Counted from the first letter of the stretch, positions 51,391 to 60,148 are shown. The stretch is DNA of 64,000 nt from Bacteroidales bacterium UBA5507 (GCA_002426195.1 DIOT01000041.1:70578-134577), one strand, 5' to 3'. The notes: generated by a model not told the origin, from the letters alone. Made by a program: numbers and translations.

Positions 51391-53016
51391 TTATGCCTCC
51401 TTTAATTCATTTAATGCTTTCTTTTTATTTTCCCTGATTCTGCGGGCAGCAGTTTGCAGGCATTCTCTGCTTGGAATAATCACAGAAACACCATCATGGT
51501 GAATTTCTTGTCTGATTATTTTCATGTTCTCCTCGTGATACTTTGGCGATGGATTCAAAACATGAATATGGTTTTCATCAACACCCAATGCACGACATAT
51601 ATCTTCAATTTTACCAAATGCTGCTGAGTCTTGTCCACCGGTCATTCCTGTGGTTGAATTATCAAGAATCATAACAGTGATATTCGATTTGTCGTTTACA
51701 GCATCCAGTAATCCAGTCATTCCTGAGTGGGTAAATGTTGAATCTCCTATAACGGCTACAGAAGGAACCAAACCTGCATCAGCGGCTCCTTTTGCCATAG
51801 TAATTGATGCGCCCATGTCGACGCAGGAGTTAATTGCATTATAAGGTTCCATAGCTCCCAGAGTATAGCATCCTATATCAGCAAATACTCTGCCTTTTGT
51901 ATGTTCCGATATTGCTTCGTTGAGCGCATTGTAACTATAAATATGCGGACATCCTTTACAAAGTGAAGGAGGGCGTGCAGCAACAAGTGCGGGTATATCT
52001 TTGCCGCGGGTATCTTGTTGCCCAAGTGCAACTGCTACAATATTGGGGTTTAATTCACCATCGCGGGGAACTGTTCCGTCGAGACGTCCTTTTATGGTCT
52101 TGCCATTATTCATGAAACCACGAAGCATTTCCTCAACAATGGGATATCCATCTTCCAGAACGAGTATTGAATCGCACATATCATAGAATTCCCTAACCAT
52201 CTTTTCGGGAAGCGGATATTGACCGATCTTTAAAATTGGATGTGGCACTGCATGGTTTTCAAAATTCTCAAGCAGGTAGTTGTATCCTAAACCACATGTT
52301 ACAATTCCTAAACTCTTATCAGGGTGATTTATTAATTTATTGAATTGTGAGTTTTCTGATAATTCAATAAACTGAGCCTGTTTTTGGAGTAATGATTTGT
52401 ACTGACGGCGTGCGATGGCAGGTAACAAAATATATTGACGGGCATTTTGAGGAAGTTTCATTTCGTTCTGCTTACGGGCTGCACTAACGAGAACACCTGA
52501 ACGTGAATGTGCCAGTCGGGTTGTTACTCTCATTAAGACAGGAGTTCCGAGGTTCTCACTGATCTCAAATGCTGTATGCACCATGTCGTAAGCTTCCTGT
52601 TGGTTACCCGGCTCAAAAACTGGAATCATGGCGAATTTACCGTAGAAGCGTGAGTCCTGTTCGTTTTGTGATGAGTGCATTGATGGATCATCAGCCACCA
52701 GCACTATCATGCCACCATTGGCACCGGTGATTGAAGAGTTAATAAATGCGTCGGCTGCAACATTCAGACCCACGTGTTTCATACAAACCATAGTACGCTT
52801 GCCGGCATATGACATACCAAGAGCAGTTTCCATGGCAGTTTTCTCATTGGCACCCCAAACAGCTTTAATCTTACCTGATTTGGCTTCTTTTGACTGCATG
52901 ACATACTCGGTGATCTCAGTTGAAGGAGTGCCAGGATAGGCATAAATTCCCGAAAGACCTGCGTCTATTGCTCCCTGGGCTATTGCTTCATCGCCCAATA
53001 ATAAATGTTTTTGCAT
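51391..53016 (-). CDS. iorA: Indolepyruvate:ferredoxin oxidoreductase, alpha subunit, without ferredoxin domain
   Basis: The 541-residue protein has the pyrimidine-binding domain (GDEAIAQGAIDAGLSGIYAYPGTPSTEITEYV, MKHVGLNVAADAFINSS), a linker domain, and a thiamine diphosphate domain (PPSLCKGCPHIYSYNALNEAI, IGDSTFTHSGMTGLLDAVNDKSNITVMILDNSTTGMTGGQ). Typical archaeal IorA proteins continue into an 8-iron-cluster ferredoxin domain with CxxCxxCxxxCP motifs. Here the chain ends soon after SVIIPSRECLQTAARRIRENKKKALNELKEA, so that domain is missing. The electron path must use another protein or clusters elsewhere. A TAATTTTG -7 box (minus strand, 53051-53058) precedes it. Confidence 0.94.
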   Translation of the reverse strand: MQKHLLLGDEAIAQGAIDAGLSGIYAYPGTPSTEITEYVMQSKEAKSGKIKAVWGANEKTAMETALGMSYAGKRTMVCMKHVGLNVAADAFINSSITGANGGMIVLVADDPSMHSSQNEQDSRFYGKFAMIPVFEPGNQQEAYDMVHTAFEISENLGTPVLMRVTTRLAHSRSGVLVSAARKQNEMKLPQNARQYILLPAIARRQYKSLLQKQAQFIELSENSQFNKLINHPDKSLGIVTCGLGYNYLLENFENHAVPHPILKIGQYPLPEKMVREFYDMCDSILVLEDGYPIVEEMLRGFMNNGKTIKGRLDGTVPRDGELNPNIVAVALGQQDTRGKDIPALVAARPPSLCKGCPHIYSYNALNEAISEHTKGRVFADIGCYTLGAMEPYNAINSCVDMGASITMAKGAADAGLVPSVAVIGDSTFTHSGMTGLLDAVNDKSNITVMILDNSTTGMTGGQDSAAFGKIEDICRALGVDENHIHVLNPSPKYHEENMKIIRQEIHHDGVSVIIPSRECLQTAARRIRENKKKALNELKEA

Positions 53017-53050
53017 TATGTATATTGATTTTTAATTGATATCCGCCTGA

Positions 53051-53058
53051 CAAAATTA
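53051..53058 (-). promoter_or_regulatory. Bacteroidota -7 box for iorA
   Basis: CAAAATTA on the plus strand is TAATTTTG on the minus strand, an exact match 34 bp before the iorA start. Confidence 0.5.
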
Positions 53059-53090
53059 GTAAAATTGAGTAAACCGCTCCATAAAAACAC

Positions 53091-53120
53091 TTTAAGTTAA
53101 GAATTTAAGACCTAACTTTG
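53091..53120 (+). promoter_or_regulatory. Bacteroidota promoter of acpH
   Basis: TAACTTTG at 53113-53120 is an exact -7 match, and TTTA at 53091-53094 is a three-of-four -33 match at 18-base spacing, 16 bp before the start codon. Confidence 0.6.
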
Positions 53121-53136
53121 GTGTTTATTGTAATGT

Positions 53137-53715
53137 ATGAATTTTCTAGCTCATCTATACTTATCCCGGAATAATAAGGAATGTATTATCGGGAATTTCA
53201 TTGCTGACCATGTTAAGGGTAGCAAAATGAATTCATATAGTAATGGGATAAAGGCCGGAATACTGTTTCATAGAAAAATTGACCAGTTTACCGACAGCAA
53301 TCCTGTGGTACAGAGGACAGTACTAAATCTTAGACCTTATTTCAGAAAATACTCGGGAGTGGTACTTGATATGTTTTATGACCATTTTCTTGGAAACGAT
53401 TGGAGCAAATATTCCGATAGTGCCCTGGAAGATTTTACCGATAGCATGTACTCGGTGCTGAATGAGTCGTTTCATATACTTCCGCCAAGATCACAATTTA
53501 TTTTGCCATACATGATGGGGGAGGACTGGTTGACAGGATACCGCACATTTGAAGGGCTAAACAACGCACTTACAGGGATTTCTCAAAGAACAACTTTTTA
53601 TTCGAATCTCGACAAAGCAGTTGAATACCTGAAAGATGAATATGAACTTTATAAAGACTCTTTTGATGAATTCTTCCCTCAATTGGTTGAATACAGTAAG
53701 AAACTACAATGTTAA
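53137..53715 (+). CDS. acpH: Acyl-carrier-protein phosphodiesterase family protein
   Basis: The 192-residue protein opens MNFLAHLYLS, then IIGNFIADHVKG, GILFHRKIDQFTDSNPVV, RKYSGVVLDMFYDHFLGNDW, as in AcpH/YajB, an HD-like hydrolase that removes phosphopantetheine from acyl carrier protein. The metal-binding His and Asp residues appear present (HLYL, DHVK, HRKID, DHFL). It is a single gene with its own promoter, divergent from iorA. The enzyme was characterised in Escherichia coli; activity here is inferred from family membership. Confidence 0.92.
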   Translation: MNFLAHLYLSRNNKECIIGNFIADHVKGSKMNSYSNGIKAGILFHRKIDQFTDSNPVVQRTVLNLRPYFRKYSGVVLDMFYDHFLGNDWSKYSDSALEDFTDSMYSVLNESFHILPPRSQFILPYMMGEDWLTGYRTFEGLNNALTGISQRTTFYSNLDKAVEYLKDEYELYKDSFDEFFPQLVEYSKKLQC

Positions 53716-53755
53716 AGCTGAGTTGTGAGGAAGTAGAAAAAAAATCACTAAAGTT

Positions 53756-53787
53756 TTTGGTAGATTGAAAAATTATAACGTACTTTG
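53756..53787 (+). promoter_or_regulatory. Likely Bacteroidota promoter of rpmB
   Basis: TTTG at 53756-53759 and GTACTTTG at 53780-53787 are 20 bases apart; the second has one mismatch at the first position of the TAnnTTTG pattern. It ends 36 bp before ATG 53824 and overlaps the upstream alternative ATG at 53785, which therefore is unlikely to be used. Confidence 0.5.
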
Positions 53788-53823
53788 CAGTCCCAAAAAT
53801 TAAACAGGATAAGTTTTAAAGCC

Positions 53824-54063
53824 ATGTCAAGATTTTGCGAAATTACAGGAAAAGGAATGATGGTAGGAAATAAAGTTTCCCACTCAAATATAAAGACCAA
53901 ACGTAGATTCTATCCTAATCTGCAGACAAAGAAGTTCTACATTCCCGAAGAGGATGCATGGATTACTTTAAAGGTTTCAGCTGACGGATTACGTCACATC
54001 AACAAAAAAGGTATCAGTGCCTGCCTGAAAGAAGCAGAAGCTAAAGGTTTTATTATCAGGTAA
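53824..54063 (+). CDS. rpmB: 50S ribosomal protein L28
   Basis: The 79-residue protein reads SRFCEITGKGMMVGNKVSHSNIKTKRRFYPNL...KKFYIPEEDAWITLKVSADGLRHINKKGI, the L28 consensus. The start is ATG 53824, since the extra 13 residues from ATG 53785 do not fit the family and would fall in the promoter. In many Bacteroidota rpmB is followed by rpmG (L33) and a DUF4295 gene; here a terminator comes directly after it, and there is no room for either gene. Confidence 0.97.
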   Translation: MSRFCEITGKGMMVGNKVSHSNIKTKRRFYPNLQTKKFYIPEEDAWITLKVSADGLRHINKKGISACLKEAEAKGFIIR

Positions 54064-54089
54064 TTTAATTACAACTTATATATACATAG

Positions 54090-54118
54090 GCTGTTGCTGA
54101 AAAGTAACAGCTTTTTTT
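54090..54118 (+). terminator. Terminator of rpmB
   Basis: GCTGTT-G-CT and AG-T-AACAGC form an imperfect stem with a GAAA loop and a following T run. Confidence 0.85.
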
Positions 54119-54142
54119 GTTTAATTACTAACGATACTGAAT

Positions 54143-54150
54143 TATATTTG
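54143..54150 (+). promoter_or_regulatory. Bacteroidota -7 box for the CNNM/CBS gene
   Basis: TATATTTG is an exact TAnnTTTG match 18 bp before the start codon. A TTTG at 54116-54119 is 23 bases upstream, longer than usual. Confidence 0.5.
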
Positions 54151-54168
54151 CTGTTCATTAAGGCATAG

Positions 54169-55443
54169 ATGGAGATTTTAGTAATTTTCGTATTAATACT
54201 GTTCAATGGTTTCTTTGCCTTGTCAGAGATTGCCCTTGTTTCTTCCCGGAAGAGCAGACTCGAGGGATTGCGCGATACAGGGAGTAAAGGTGCTGTTGCA
54301 GCTCTTAAACTGCTTGAAAAATCAGAGAGCTTCCTTTCTTCTGTGCAGGTTGGAATTACATTCATCGGAATCATCAATGGAGCTTTTGGAGGAATCACAA
54401 TCGCCGAAAAGGTAGCACCCGTATTCATAAGCATGGGCTTGTCGAATGAGTTATCATATCAGATTGCACTTCCTCTTACCATTATTCTTATTACTTACTT
54501 CTCTATTGTTTTAGGTGAACTTGTTCCAAAGACAATGGCATTAAGTAATCCCGAGAATGTGGCTGTTAAAGTTGCTCCTTTTATAAGGGTTTTTACCACT
54601 ATCTTTTTTCCTTTTGTGAGATTCTTATCTGCATCAACCAAACTCGTAAATTCAATATTTGGCATTGAACAGAGCTCAACCGGATTGACAGAAGCAGAAC
54701 TTAAACAAATGATCAGAACTGCCTCAACAGAAGGTATTATCGGGCAGGATCAGAATAAAATGCATGAAAAAGTGTTCCGGTTTGCCGATAAGAAAGCCCG
54801 GCACATAATCACCCACCGACATGATGTTGAATGGATTGATATCACAATGCATCCTGATGATGTGCAAAAGGAAATACTCGCTGCACGCCACAGTCAGCTT
54901 CTGGTATGTAAAGAAGATATAGATAATTTTATTGGCTTCCTGAACGTTAAAGAGTACCTTATTAAGAAGGTCGCTTCGAAATCTATAAATCCGGCAGATG
55001 TCGTAACCGAGCCCCTCATATTTCCGGAGGCTGCCAGTGCCCGGTTGATACTGACTGAAATGAAGAATAAGAAAGTGAATATTGCGGCTGTTGTAGATGA
55101 GTATGGTAGCTTTCAGGGTATATTGACACTTCATGATATGATGGAGAACCTTTTGGGTGAAATGCCCGATAAGGATGATGAAATGGAACCGATGATTGTA
55201 AAACGAGACGATGGGTCATTCCTGGTAAGCGGATTTGCACCCATTGAATATGTTTCAGAGTTGCTCGGTGGATTTGATTTTGATTTTGAAAAAATTGACT
55301 ATTCAACAATTGCCGGCCTTGTATTATCTGAAACTAAAGGAATGCCTGCCATCGGCGAATCATTGGTTGTTGGTAATCATATTATTGAAATAGTTGATAT
55401 GGATGGGCATAAGATTGATAAACTTCTGATTAGAAAACTGTGA
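54169..55443 (+). CDS. CNNM/CBS-domain transporter of the HlyC/CorC family
   Basis: The 424-residue protein has a CNNM (DUF21) membrane domain (about residues 1-185, four hydrophobic spans, with FALSEIALVSSRKSRLEGL and VLGELVPKTMAL), a CBS pair (about 205-330, with MHPDDVQ, QLLVCKEDIDNFIGFLNVKEYL, NIAAVVDEYGSFQGILTLHDMMENLLGEM) and a CorC/HlyC domain (about 340-424, SFLVSGFAPIEYVSELLG). These proteins mediate magnesium or cobalt resistance and efflux, and some are called hemolysin-related without proof. The TonB receptor gene overlaps its stop by four bases. Confidence 0.92.
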   Translation: MEILVIFVLILFNGFFALSEIALVSSRKSRLEGLRDTGSKGAVAALKLLEKSESFLSSVQVGITFIGIINGAFGGITIAEKVAPVFISMGLSNELSYQIALPLTIILITYFSIVLGELVPKTMALSNPENVAVKVAPFIRVFTTIFFPFVRFLSASTKLVNSIFGIEQSSTGLTEAELKQMIRTASTEGIIGQDQNKMHEKVFRFADKKARHIITHRHDVEWIDITMHPDDVQKEILAARHSQLLVCKEDIDNFIGFLNVKEYLIKKVASKSINPADVVTEPLIFPEAASARLILTEMKNKKVNIAAVVDEYGSFQGILTLHDMMENLLGEMPDKDDEMEPMIVKRDDGSFLVSGFAPIEYVSELLGGFDFDFEKIDYSTIAGLVLSETKGMPAIGESLVVGNHIIEIVDMDGHKIDKLLIRKL

Positions 55444-57995
55444 ATATGACCACTGTTGTTAATAATATTCTTAAGAGCACACTTTTTGTACTGGCTGTTA
55501 TACTTTTTACCAATTCAGGCTACTCACAAGAATTCGCTGAAGTTTACGGACGGATAACTGATGACTTTAATGAACCTGTACCTCTGGCTAATATCAGAGT
55601 GAGCGGTCAGGATGCAGGTACTATATCGCAAATGGATGGTAGCTACCGACTGAAAATACCTGCAGATAGGGAAGTAACCCTCGTTTTCTCATACGTTGGC
55701 TTCAATACATCATACTTTAAAATAAAGCTTAAGTCGGGCGAAAGCCGTGAAGTGAACCGACGTTTAAATATGTCGACCACAGAACTTTCAACTTTTGTAA
55801 TTACGGATGAGAAAATAAGATCCGGCACATTAACGCCTCTCGATCCAAAACTTGCCAACACAATCCCAAGTCCTGCCGGAGGATTGGAAGCGTTGATAAA
55901 AACCTTCCCCGGCGTCTCTTCAAATAACGAGCTTAGTTCACAGTACTCTGTCAGAGGCGGTAATTTCGACGAAAATCTCGTTTATGTAAATGATGTGGAA
56001 ATCTATAAGCCTTTTCTGGTACGATCAGGACAGCAGGAAGGTTTAAGCTTTCTGAATTCTGACCTTGTTTCTTCAATCCTGTTTTCAGCGGGAGGTTTCG
56101 ATGCACGTTATGGCGACAAAATGTCATCGGTGCTCGACATCAGATACAAGCGCCCGACAATAACAACAGGGTCGGTAAGCGGAAGCTTACTTGGCGGATC
56201 AGTACACGTTGAAGGATCAAGTAAAGACAGGCGATTCATGTATCTAACGGGCATTAGAAACAAATCTAACCAGTATTTGCTGAATATGCTGGAAACAAAA
56301 GGTGATTATAAACCATCGTTTACCGATTTTCAGGGAATGCTTATATATGAAGCCGGCTCAAAATGGGAGTTCTCGTTATTTGGCAACTATGCCAGAAATC
56401 ATTACAGGATAGAACCAACATCAAGAGAAACAAGTTTTGGAACTATCAATGAAGCATTGCACCTCTCAGTTTATTTTGATGGAAGTGAGCTGGATAAATT
56501 CATTAATTATATGGGTGCTTTTACAACTCATTACAAGCCTACCGATGCTTTATCACTTAAACTCATTGTTTCTTCATTCCAGACTATAGAAAGCGAGACC
56601 TTTGATATTACCGGTCAGTACTGGATTGGTAACCTTGAAACTGACCAGTCAAAGGAGACTTTTGGTGAACCTGTCGAAACCAAAGGAGTGGGATCATATC
56701 ACAATCATGCCCGAAACTATCTCGATGCCCGGGTGTCATCAATAGAACACAGAGGTATTTTAGTGAAGGATTTTTATACAACCATGTGGGGCCTGAAATA
56801 TCAGTCGGAAGTAGTGAACGACAGACTGAATGAGTGGATTATGAATGATTCGGCGGGATTTACACTTCCTTATAACCAGGGAATTCCCGGTGAACCCGGA
56901 AATCTGTCTGATATTGAATTGCAGGATATTGTGAGAACCTCTATAAGTCTGAACTCAAACCGTTTTTCGGGATTTGTACAAAACTCTTGGGAATTAGGCA
57001 ATGAGAGAGGAATCTGGAATCTTAATCTTGGTGTAAGAGCCAACTACTGGGATGTGAATGAACAACTGTTAATTAGCCCAAGGGGAGGAGTTTCGTTTAA
57101 GCCGGATTGGGAAAGTGATGTTGTTTTAAGATTTTCATCGGGTCTTTACTACCAGCCACCATTCTACAGAGAATTAAGAAGTGTGACGGGCGTTTTAAAT
57201 AAGGATTTAAAGGCACAATCATCACTGCACTTTGTATTTGGTGCTGATTATAACTTCCTGGCATGGGGCAGACCATTCAAACTGACTTCGGAAGTTTATT
57301 ACAAGTACATGGAAAATCTGGTCCCCTATGATGTTGACAATGTGAGAATCAGATATTATGCTACCAACAGCGCAAAAGGATATGCAGCGGGAATTGACCT
57401 CAAAGTCAACGGTGAATTTGTAAAAGGAGTGGAGTCGTGGGCAAGCTTGTCAGTAATGCAAACCAGGGAAGATTTGATTGATGACGATTATTATAACTAT
57501 TATAATGATGAAGGAGAAAGGATAATACCCGGTTTTACAACAAATAATGTTGTGGCTGACAGTGTGCTGATAACACAGGGATTTATACCACGACCAACGG
57601 ATCAGAGAATAAATTTCGGATTATTTTTCCAGGATTACCTTCCTAAAAATCCAACATACAAGATGCATCTGAACCTGTTATTCGGCACAGGGCTTCCATA
57701 TAGTCCTCCGGGTTCAGTAAGATCAAGAAATATGCAGCGTATGCCCTCATTCAGAAGGGTAGACATTGGATTTTCGAAACAACTGTTAGGTGCCTCAAGA
57801 TATTCAGAGACCAATACGAGGAAGAGTTTCAGGTTTATTAAAGATGCCTGGATCAGCCTTGAGGTGCTCAATTTATTACAGGTTAACAATACAATTTCCT
57901 ACATCTGGATAAAAGACGTAACAAACAGAAGTTACGCGATCCCGAATTATTTAACTCCCAGACAGTTAAATGTTAAACTTGTTGTTAATTTTTAG
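55440..57995 (+). CDS. TonB-dependent receptor with regulatory-like N-terminal domain
   Basis: The 851-residue protein has a signal peptide (about residues 1-29, ending GYSQ), a CarboxypepD_reg-like domain (EVYGRITDDFNEPVPLANIRVSG...FSYVGFNTSYFKI, about 30-110), a plug domain (about 130-240, FPGVSSNNELSSQYSVRGGNFDENLVYVNDVEIY) and a beta-barrel ending in VKLVVNF, with terminal Phe. It probably imports a metal complex or other large solute using TonB energy. It overlaps the CNNM/CBS gene by four bases (ATGA), so the two may be coupled in metal handling. There is no SusD gene beside it, so it is not a SusCD pair. Confidence 0.92.
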   Translation: MNMTTVVNNILKSTLFVLAVILFTNSGYSQEFAEVYGRITDDFNEPVPLANIRVSGQDAGTISQMDGSYRLKIPADREVTLVFSYVGFNTSYFKIKLKSGESREVNRRLNMSTTELSTFVITDEKIRSGTLTPLDPKLANTIPSPAGGLEALIKTFPGVSSNNELSSQYSVRGGNFDENLVYVNDVEIYKPFLVRSGQQEGLSFLNSDLVSSILFSAGGFDARYGDKMSSVLDIRYKRPTITTGSVSGSLLGGSVHVEGSSKDRRFMYLTGIRNKSNQYLLNMLETKGDYKPSFTDFQGMLIYEAGSKWEFSLFGNYARNHYRIEPTSRETSFGTINEALHLSVYFDGSELDKFINYMGAFTTHYKPTDALSLKLIVSSFQTIESETFDITGQYWIGNLETDQSKETFGEPVETKGVGSYHNHARNYLDARVSSIEHRGILVKDFYTTMWGLKYQSEVVNDRLNEWIMNDSAGFTLPYNQGIPGEPGNLSDIELQDIVRTSISLNSNRFSGFVQNSWELGNERGIWNLNLGVRANYWDVNEQLLISPRGGVSFKPDWESDVVLRFSSGLYYQPPFYRELRSVTGVLNKDLKAQSSLHFVFGADYNFLAWGRPFKLTSEVYYKYMENLVPYDVDNVRIRYYATNSAKGYAAGIDLKVNGEFVKGVESWASLSVMQTREDLIDDDYYNYYNDEGERIIPGFTTNNVVADSVLITQGFIPRPTDQRINFGLFFQDYLPKNPTYKMHLNLLFGTGLPYSPPGSVRSRNMQRMPSFRRVDIGFSKQLLGASRYSETNTRKSFRFIKDAWISLEVLNLLQVNNTISYIWIKDVTNRSYAIPNYLTPRQLNVKLVVNF

Positions 57996-58098
57996 CATTA
58001 ATCACTGTAAATAATGCAGGGATAGATAAAAAACATAAAAATTTTTGTAGGAAATATAAATATTTACACAAGAATACGCAGTATTCAAAAAAAAATCC

Positions 58099-58106
58099 TA
58101 TTTTTG
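58099..58106 (+). promoter_or_regulatory. Bacteroidota -7 box of the tRNA-Gln gene
   Basis: TATTTTTG is an exact TAnnTTTG match, 21 bp before the tRNA. No -33 TTTG at the usual spacing is visible. Confidence 0.55.
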
Positions 58107-58127
58107 CACACCTTTTAAAGGGAAGTC

Positions 58128-58199
58128 TGTCCGATGGTGTAATGGTAACACGTCTGATTTTGGTTCAGAAGAGTCCAGGTTCGAGCCCTGGTCGGACAA
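58128..58199 (+). tRNA. tRNA-Gln (TTG)
   Basis: The 72-base gene folds as a cloverleaf: acceptor TGTCCGA/TCGGACA, anticodon stem TCTGA/TCAGA with loop TTTTGGT and anticodon TTG, and T-arm CCAGG-TTCGAGC-CCTGG. The discriminator is A and no CCA is encoded. It lies directly upstream of rimP, where Escherichia coli has metY. Confidence 0.95.
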
Positions 58200-58256
58200 C
58201 TGATAGATCATATCACCTACTTGCGAGTTATAAGGTAGAAATGGTGAAAAGAGGTT

Positions 58257-58282
58257 GAGGGGGCTTTGTTGTCCCCTCTTTT
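58257..58282 (+). terminator. Hairpin between tRNA-Gln and rimP, possible attenuator
   Basis: GAGGGG and CCCCTC form a stem with a ten-base loop, followed by TTTTATT, only 14 bp before the rimP start. It could stop tRNA transcripts or attenuate the rimP-nusA-infB operon. Confidence 0.6.
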
Positions 58283-58296
58283 ATTAAAACCGTAAA

Positions 58297-58746
58297 ATGA
58301 TAACAGCCGACGAAATAAGGAAATCAGTTGAAGAATATCTGCAGGAATCTGATAAATTCATTGTGGATATTAAAGTAAAGCCGGGTAACAACATCACAAT
58401 ATTGCTTGATAGCGATTCAGGCATAAAAATTGATGACTGTGTGGAGGTTACGCGATTTATTGAGTCATCTTACGACCGGGAAGTTGAAGACTACAATTTA
58501 ATGGTAGCTTCCGCCGGACTGGGTCAGCCATTTAAACTTTTGCGTCAGTACATTAAAAATATCGGCAAAGAGGTTGAAGTGGAATTTACCGACAAAACTA
58601 ACATTAAGGGTACTTTATTAGCAGCCGACAATGATAAAATCACTGTAAAGGTGGTTACCAAAGTTAAAAAGGAGCTTATTGAAAAAGATCACGAGATTCC
58701 ATTCTCATTAATTAAAAGCGTTAAAGAAGTTATTTCTTTTAAATAA
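58297..58746 (+). CDS. rimP: Ribosome maturation factor RimP
   Basis: The 149-residue protein has the two-domain RimP layout: an N-terminal alpha/beta part with IKIDDCVEVTRFIESSYDREVEDYNLMVASAGLGQPFKLLRQYIKNIGKEVEV and a C-terminal SH3-like barrel (NIKGTLLAADNDKITVKV). The usual DPSSPGLDRPL string is reduced to VASAGLGQPF, as in other Bacteroidota. It assists assembly of the 30S subunit. It is 33 bp before nusA, in the conserved rimP-nusA-infB order. Confidence 0.93.
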   Translation: MITADEIRKSVEEYLQESDKFIVDIKVKPGNNITILLDSDSGIKIDDCVEVTRFIESSYDREVEDYNLMVASAGLGQPFKLLRQYIKNIGKEVEVEFTDKTNIKGTLLAADNDKITVKVVTKVKKELIEKDHEIPFSLIKSVKEVISFK

Positions 58747-58779
58747 TCGTTCACATTTATAAAGAACACAAGGTAACAA

Positions 58780-60015
58780 ATGGAACATATCAATTTAGTT
58801 GAAACCTTTTCTGAATTTAAAGAATTCAAGAACATTGACCGTGAAACAATGATGCGCATCATTGAGGATGTTTTCAGACATATGCTTATCAAAAAGCATG
58901 GTTCGGACGAAAACTTCAATGTTATTGTTAACATCGACCGCGGAGACCTTGAAATATGGAGAAACCGCGAAATCGTTGAAGATGGTGAGGTTGAGGATGA
59001 GAATAAGCAGATTGCTTATTCCGAAGCCATTAAGATCGAACCTGACTTTGAAGTAGGTGAAGAGGTATCAGAAGAAATTAAAATGAAGGACTTTGGCCGT
59101 CGCGAAATTCTTAGCATCCGCCAAAACCTCATTTCTAAAATCCAGGAGTTTGAAAAGGATAATATCTTTAAGAAATACAAGGAAAAAATTGGTGAAATTA
59201 TTACCGGTGAGGTATACCAGGTGTGGAAGAAGGAAATCCTTGTTGTTGACGATGAGTTTATAGAACTGACTCTGCCCCGTACTGAGCAGATCCCGTCTGA
59301 TTTCTACCGTAAGGGCGACACAGTGAGAGCAGTAGTTCTGAAAGTTGATATGCGTAATAATACCCCGGTAATTGTTCTTTCCAGAACTTCACCGGTCTTC
59401 CTCGAAAGATTATTCGAACAGGAAGTTCCTGAAGTTTATGACGGACTAATCACAATCAGAAACATCGTGAGAGTGCCCGGCGAAAGAGCAAAGATTGCTG
59501 TTGAAAGTTATGACGACAGAATTGATCCTGTTGGAGCCTGCGTTGGTATGAAAGGTTCGAGAATTCATGGCATAGTCAGAGAACTAAGAAATGAAAATAT
59601 TGATGTGATTAATTTTACCAACAATCCTTCACTTTATATTACACGTGCTCTTAGTCCTGCAAAAATTTCATCTATTACCATTGATGAAGCGAATAAAAGA
59701 GCTGATGTGTTTATGAAACCCGACCAGGTATCACTTGCTATCGGAAAAGGTGGATATAATATCAAGTTGGCAAGCAAGCTAACCGGATATGAGATTGATG
59801 TTTACAGAGATACTGAAATGGACAATGAGGATGTTGATCTCCAGGAATTCTCTGATGAAATCGATCAGTGGATTATCGATGAACTCAAGGCTATTGGTTG
59901 CGATACTGCAAGAAGCGTACTCGACCTGAGCTCTGATGAATTGGTAACCAGAACAGATCTTGAAGAAGAAACCATCAAAGAGGTTATAAAAATATTGCGT
60001 GCTGAGTTCGAATAA
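58780..60015 (+). CDS. nusA: Transcription termination/antitermination factor NusA
   Basis: The 411-residue protein has an N-terminal RNA polymerase-binding domain (about 1-125), an S1 domain (about 135-200: GEIITGEVYQVWKKEILVVD), and two KH domains (about 205-345: VPEVYDGLITIRNIVRVPGERAKIAVESYDDRIDPVGACVGMKGSRIHGIVRELRNENIDVI, then KPDQVSLAIGKGGYNIKLASKLTG). The tail holds helix-hairpin-helix-like repeats (LKAIGCDTARSVLDLSSDELVTRTDLEE). NusA affects pausing and termination; in Escherichia coli it represses its own operon through terminators in the leader. A hairpin sits before rimP here. Confidence 0.97.
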   Translation: MEHINLVETFSEFKEFKNIDRETMMRIIEDVFRHMLIKKHGSDENFNVIVNIDRGDLEIWRNREIVEDGEVEDENKQIAYSEAIKIEPDFEVGEEVSEEIKMKDFGRREILSIRQNLISKIQEFEKDNIFKKYKEKIGEIITGEVYQVWKKEILVVDDEFIELTLPRTEQIPSDFYRKGDTVRAVVLKVDMRNNTPVIVLSRTSPVFLERLFEQEVPEVYDGLITIRNIVRVPGERAKIAVESYDDRIDPVGACVGMKGSRIHGIVRELRNENIDVINFTNNPSLYITRALSPAKISSITIDEANKRADVFMKPDQVSLAIGKGGYNIKLASKLTGYEIDVYRDTEMDNEDVDLQEFSDEIDQWIIDELKAIGCDTARSVLDLSSDELVTRTDLEEETIKEVIKILRAEFE

Positions 60016-60148
60016 TACTTGGTGCAACTAATTGATGAATAAGATAAACGAAGACTAAACAGCAAACCGGCACGGCTTGAATAACTTTATTAGCTTATTT
60101 TTACAGAAAATCCGTATTAACGGATTTAACAAAACATCGGATTACAAT

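Noticed and set aside
54724..55134. 136-codon frame opposite the CNNM/CBS gene
   Set aside because: It is antisense to CBS-domain codons and has no domain pattern.
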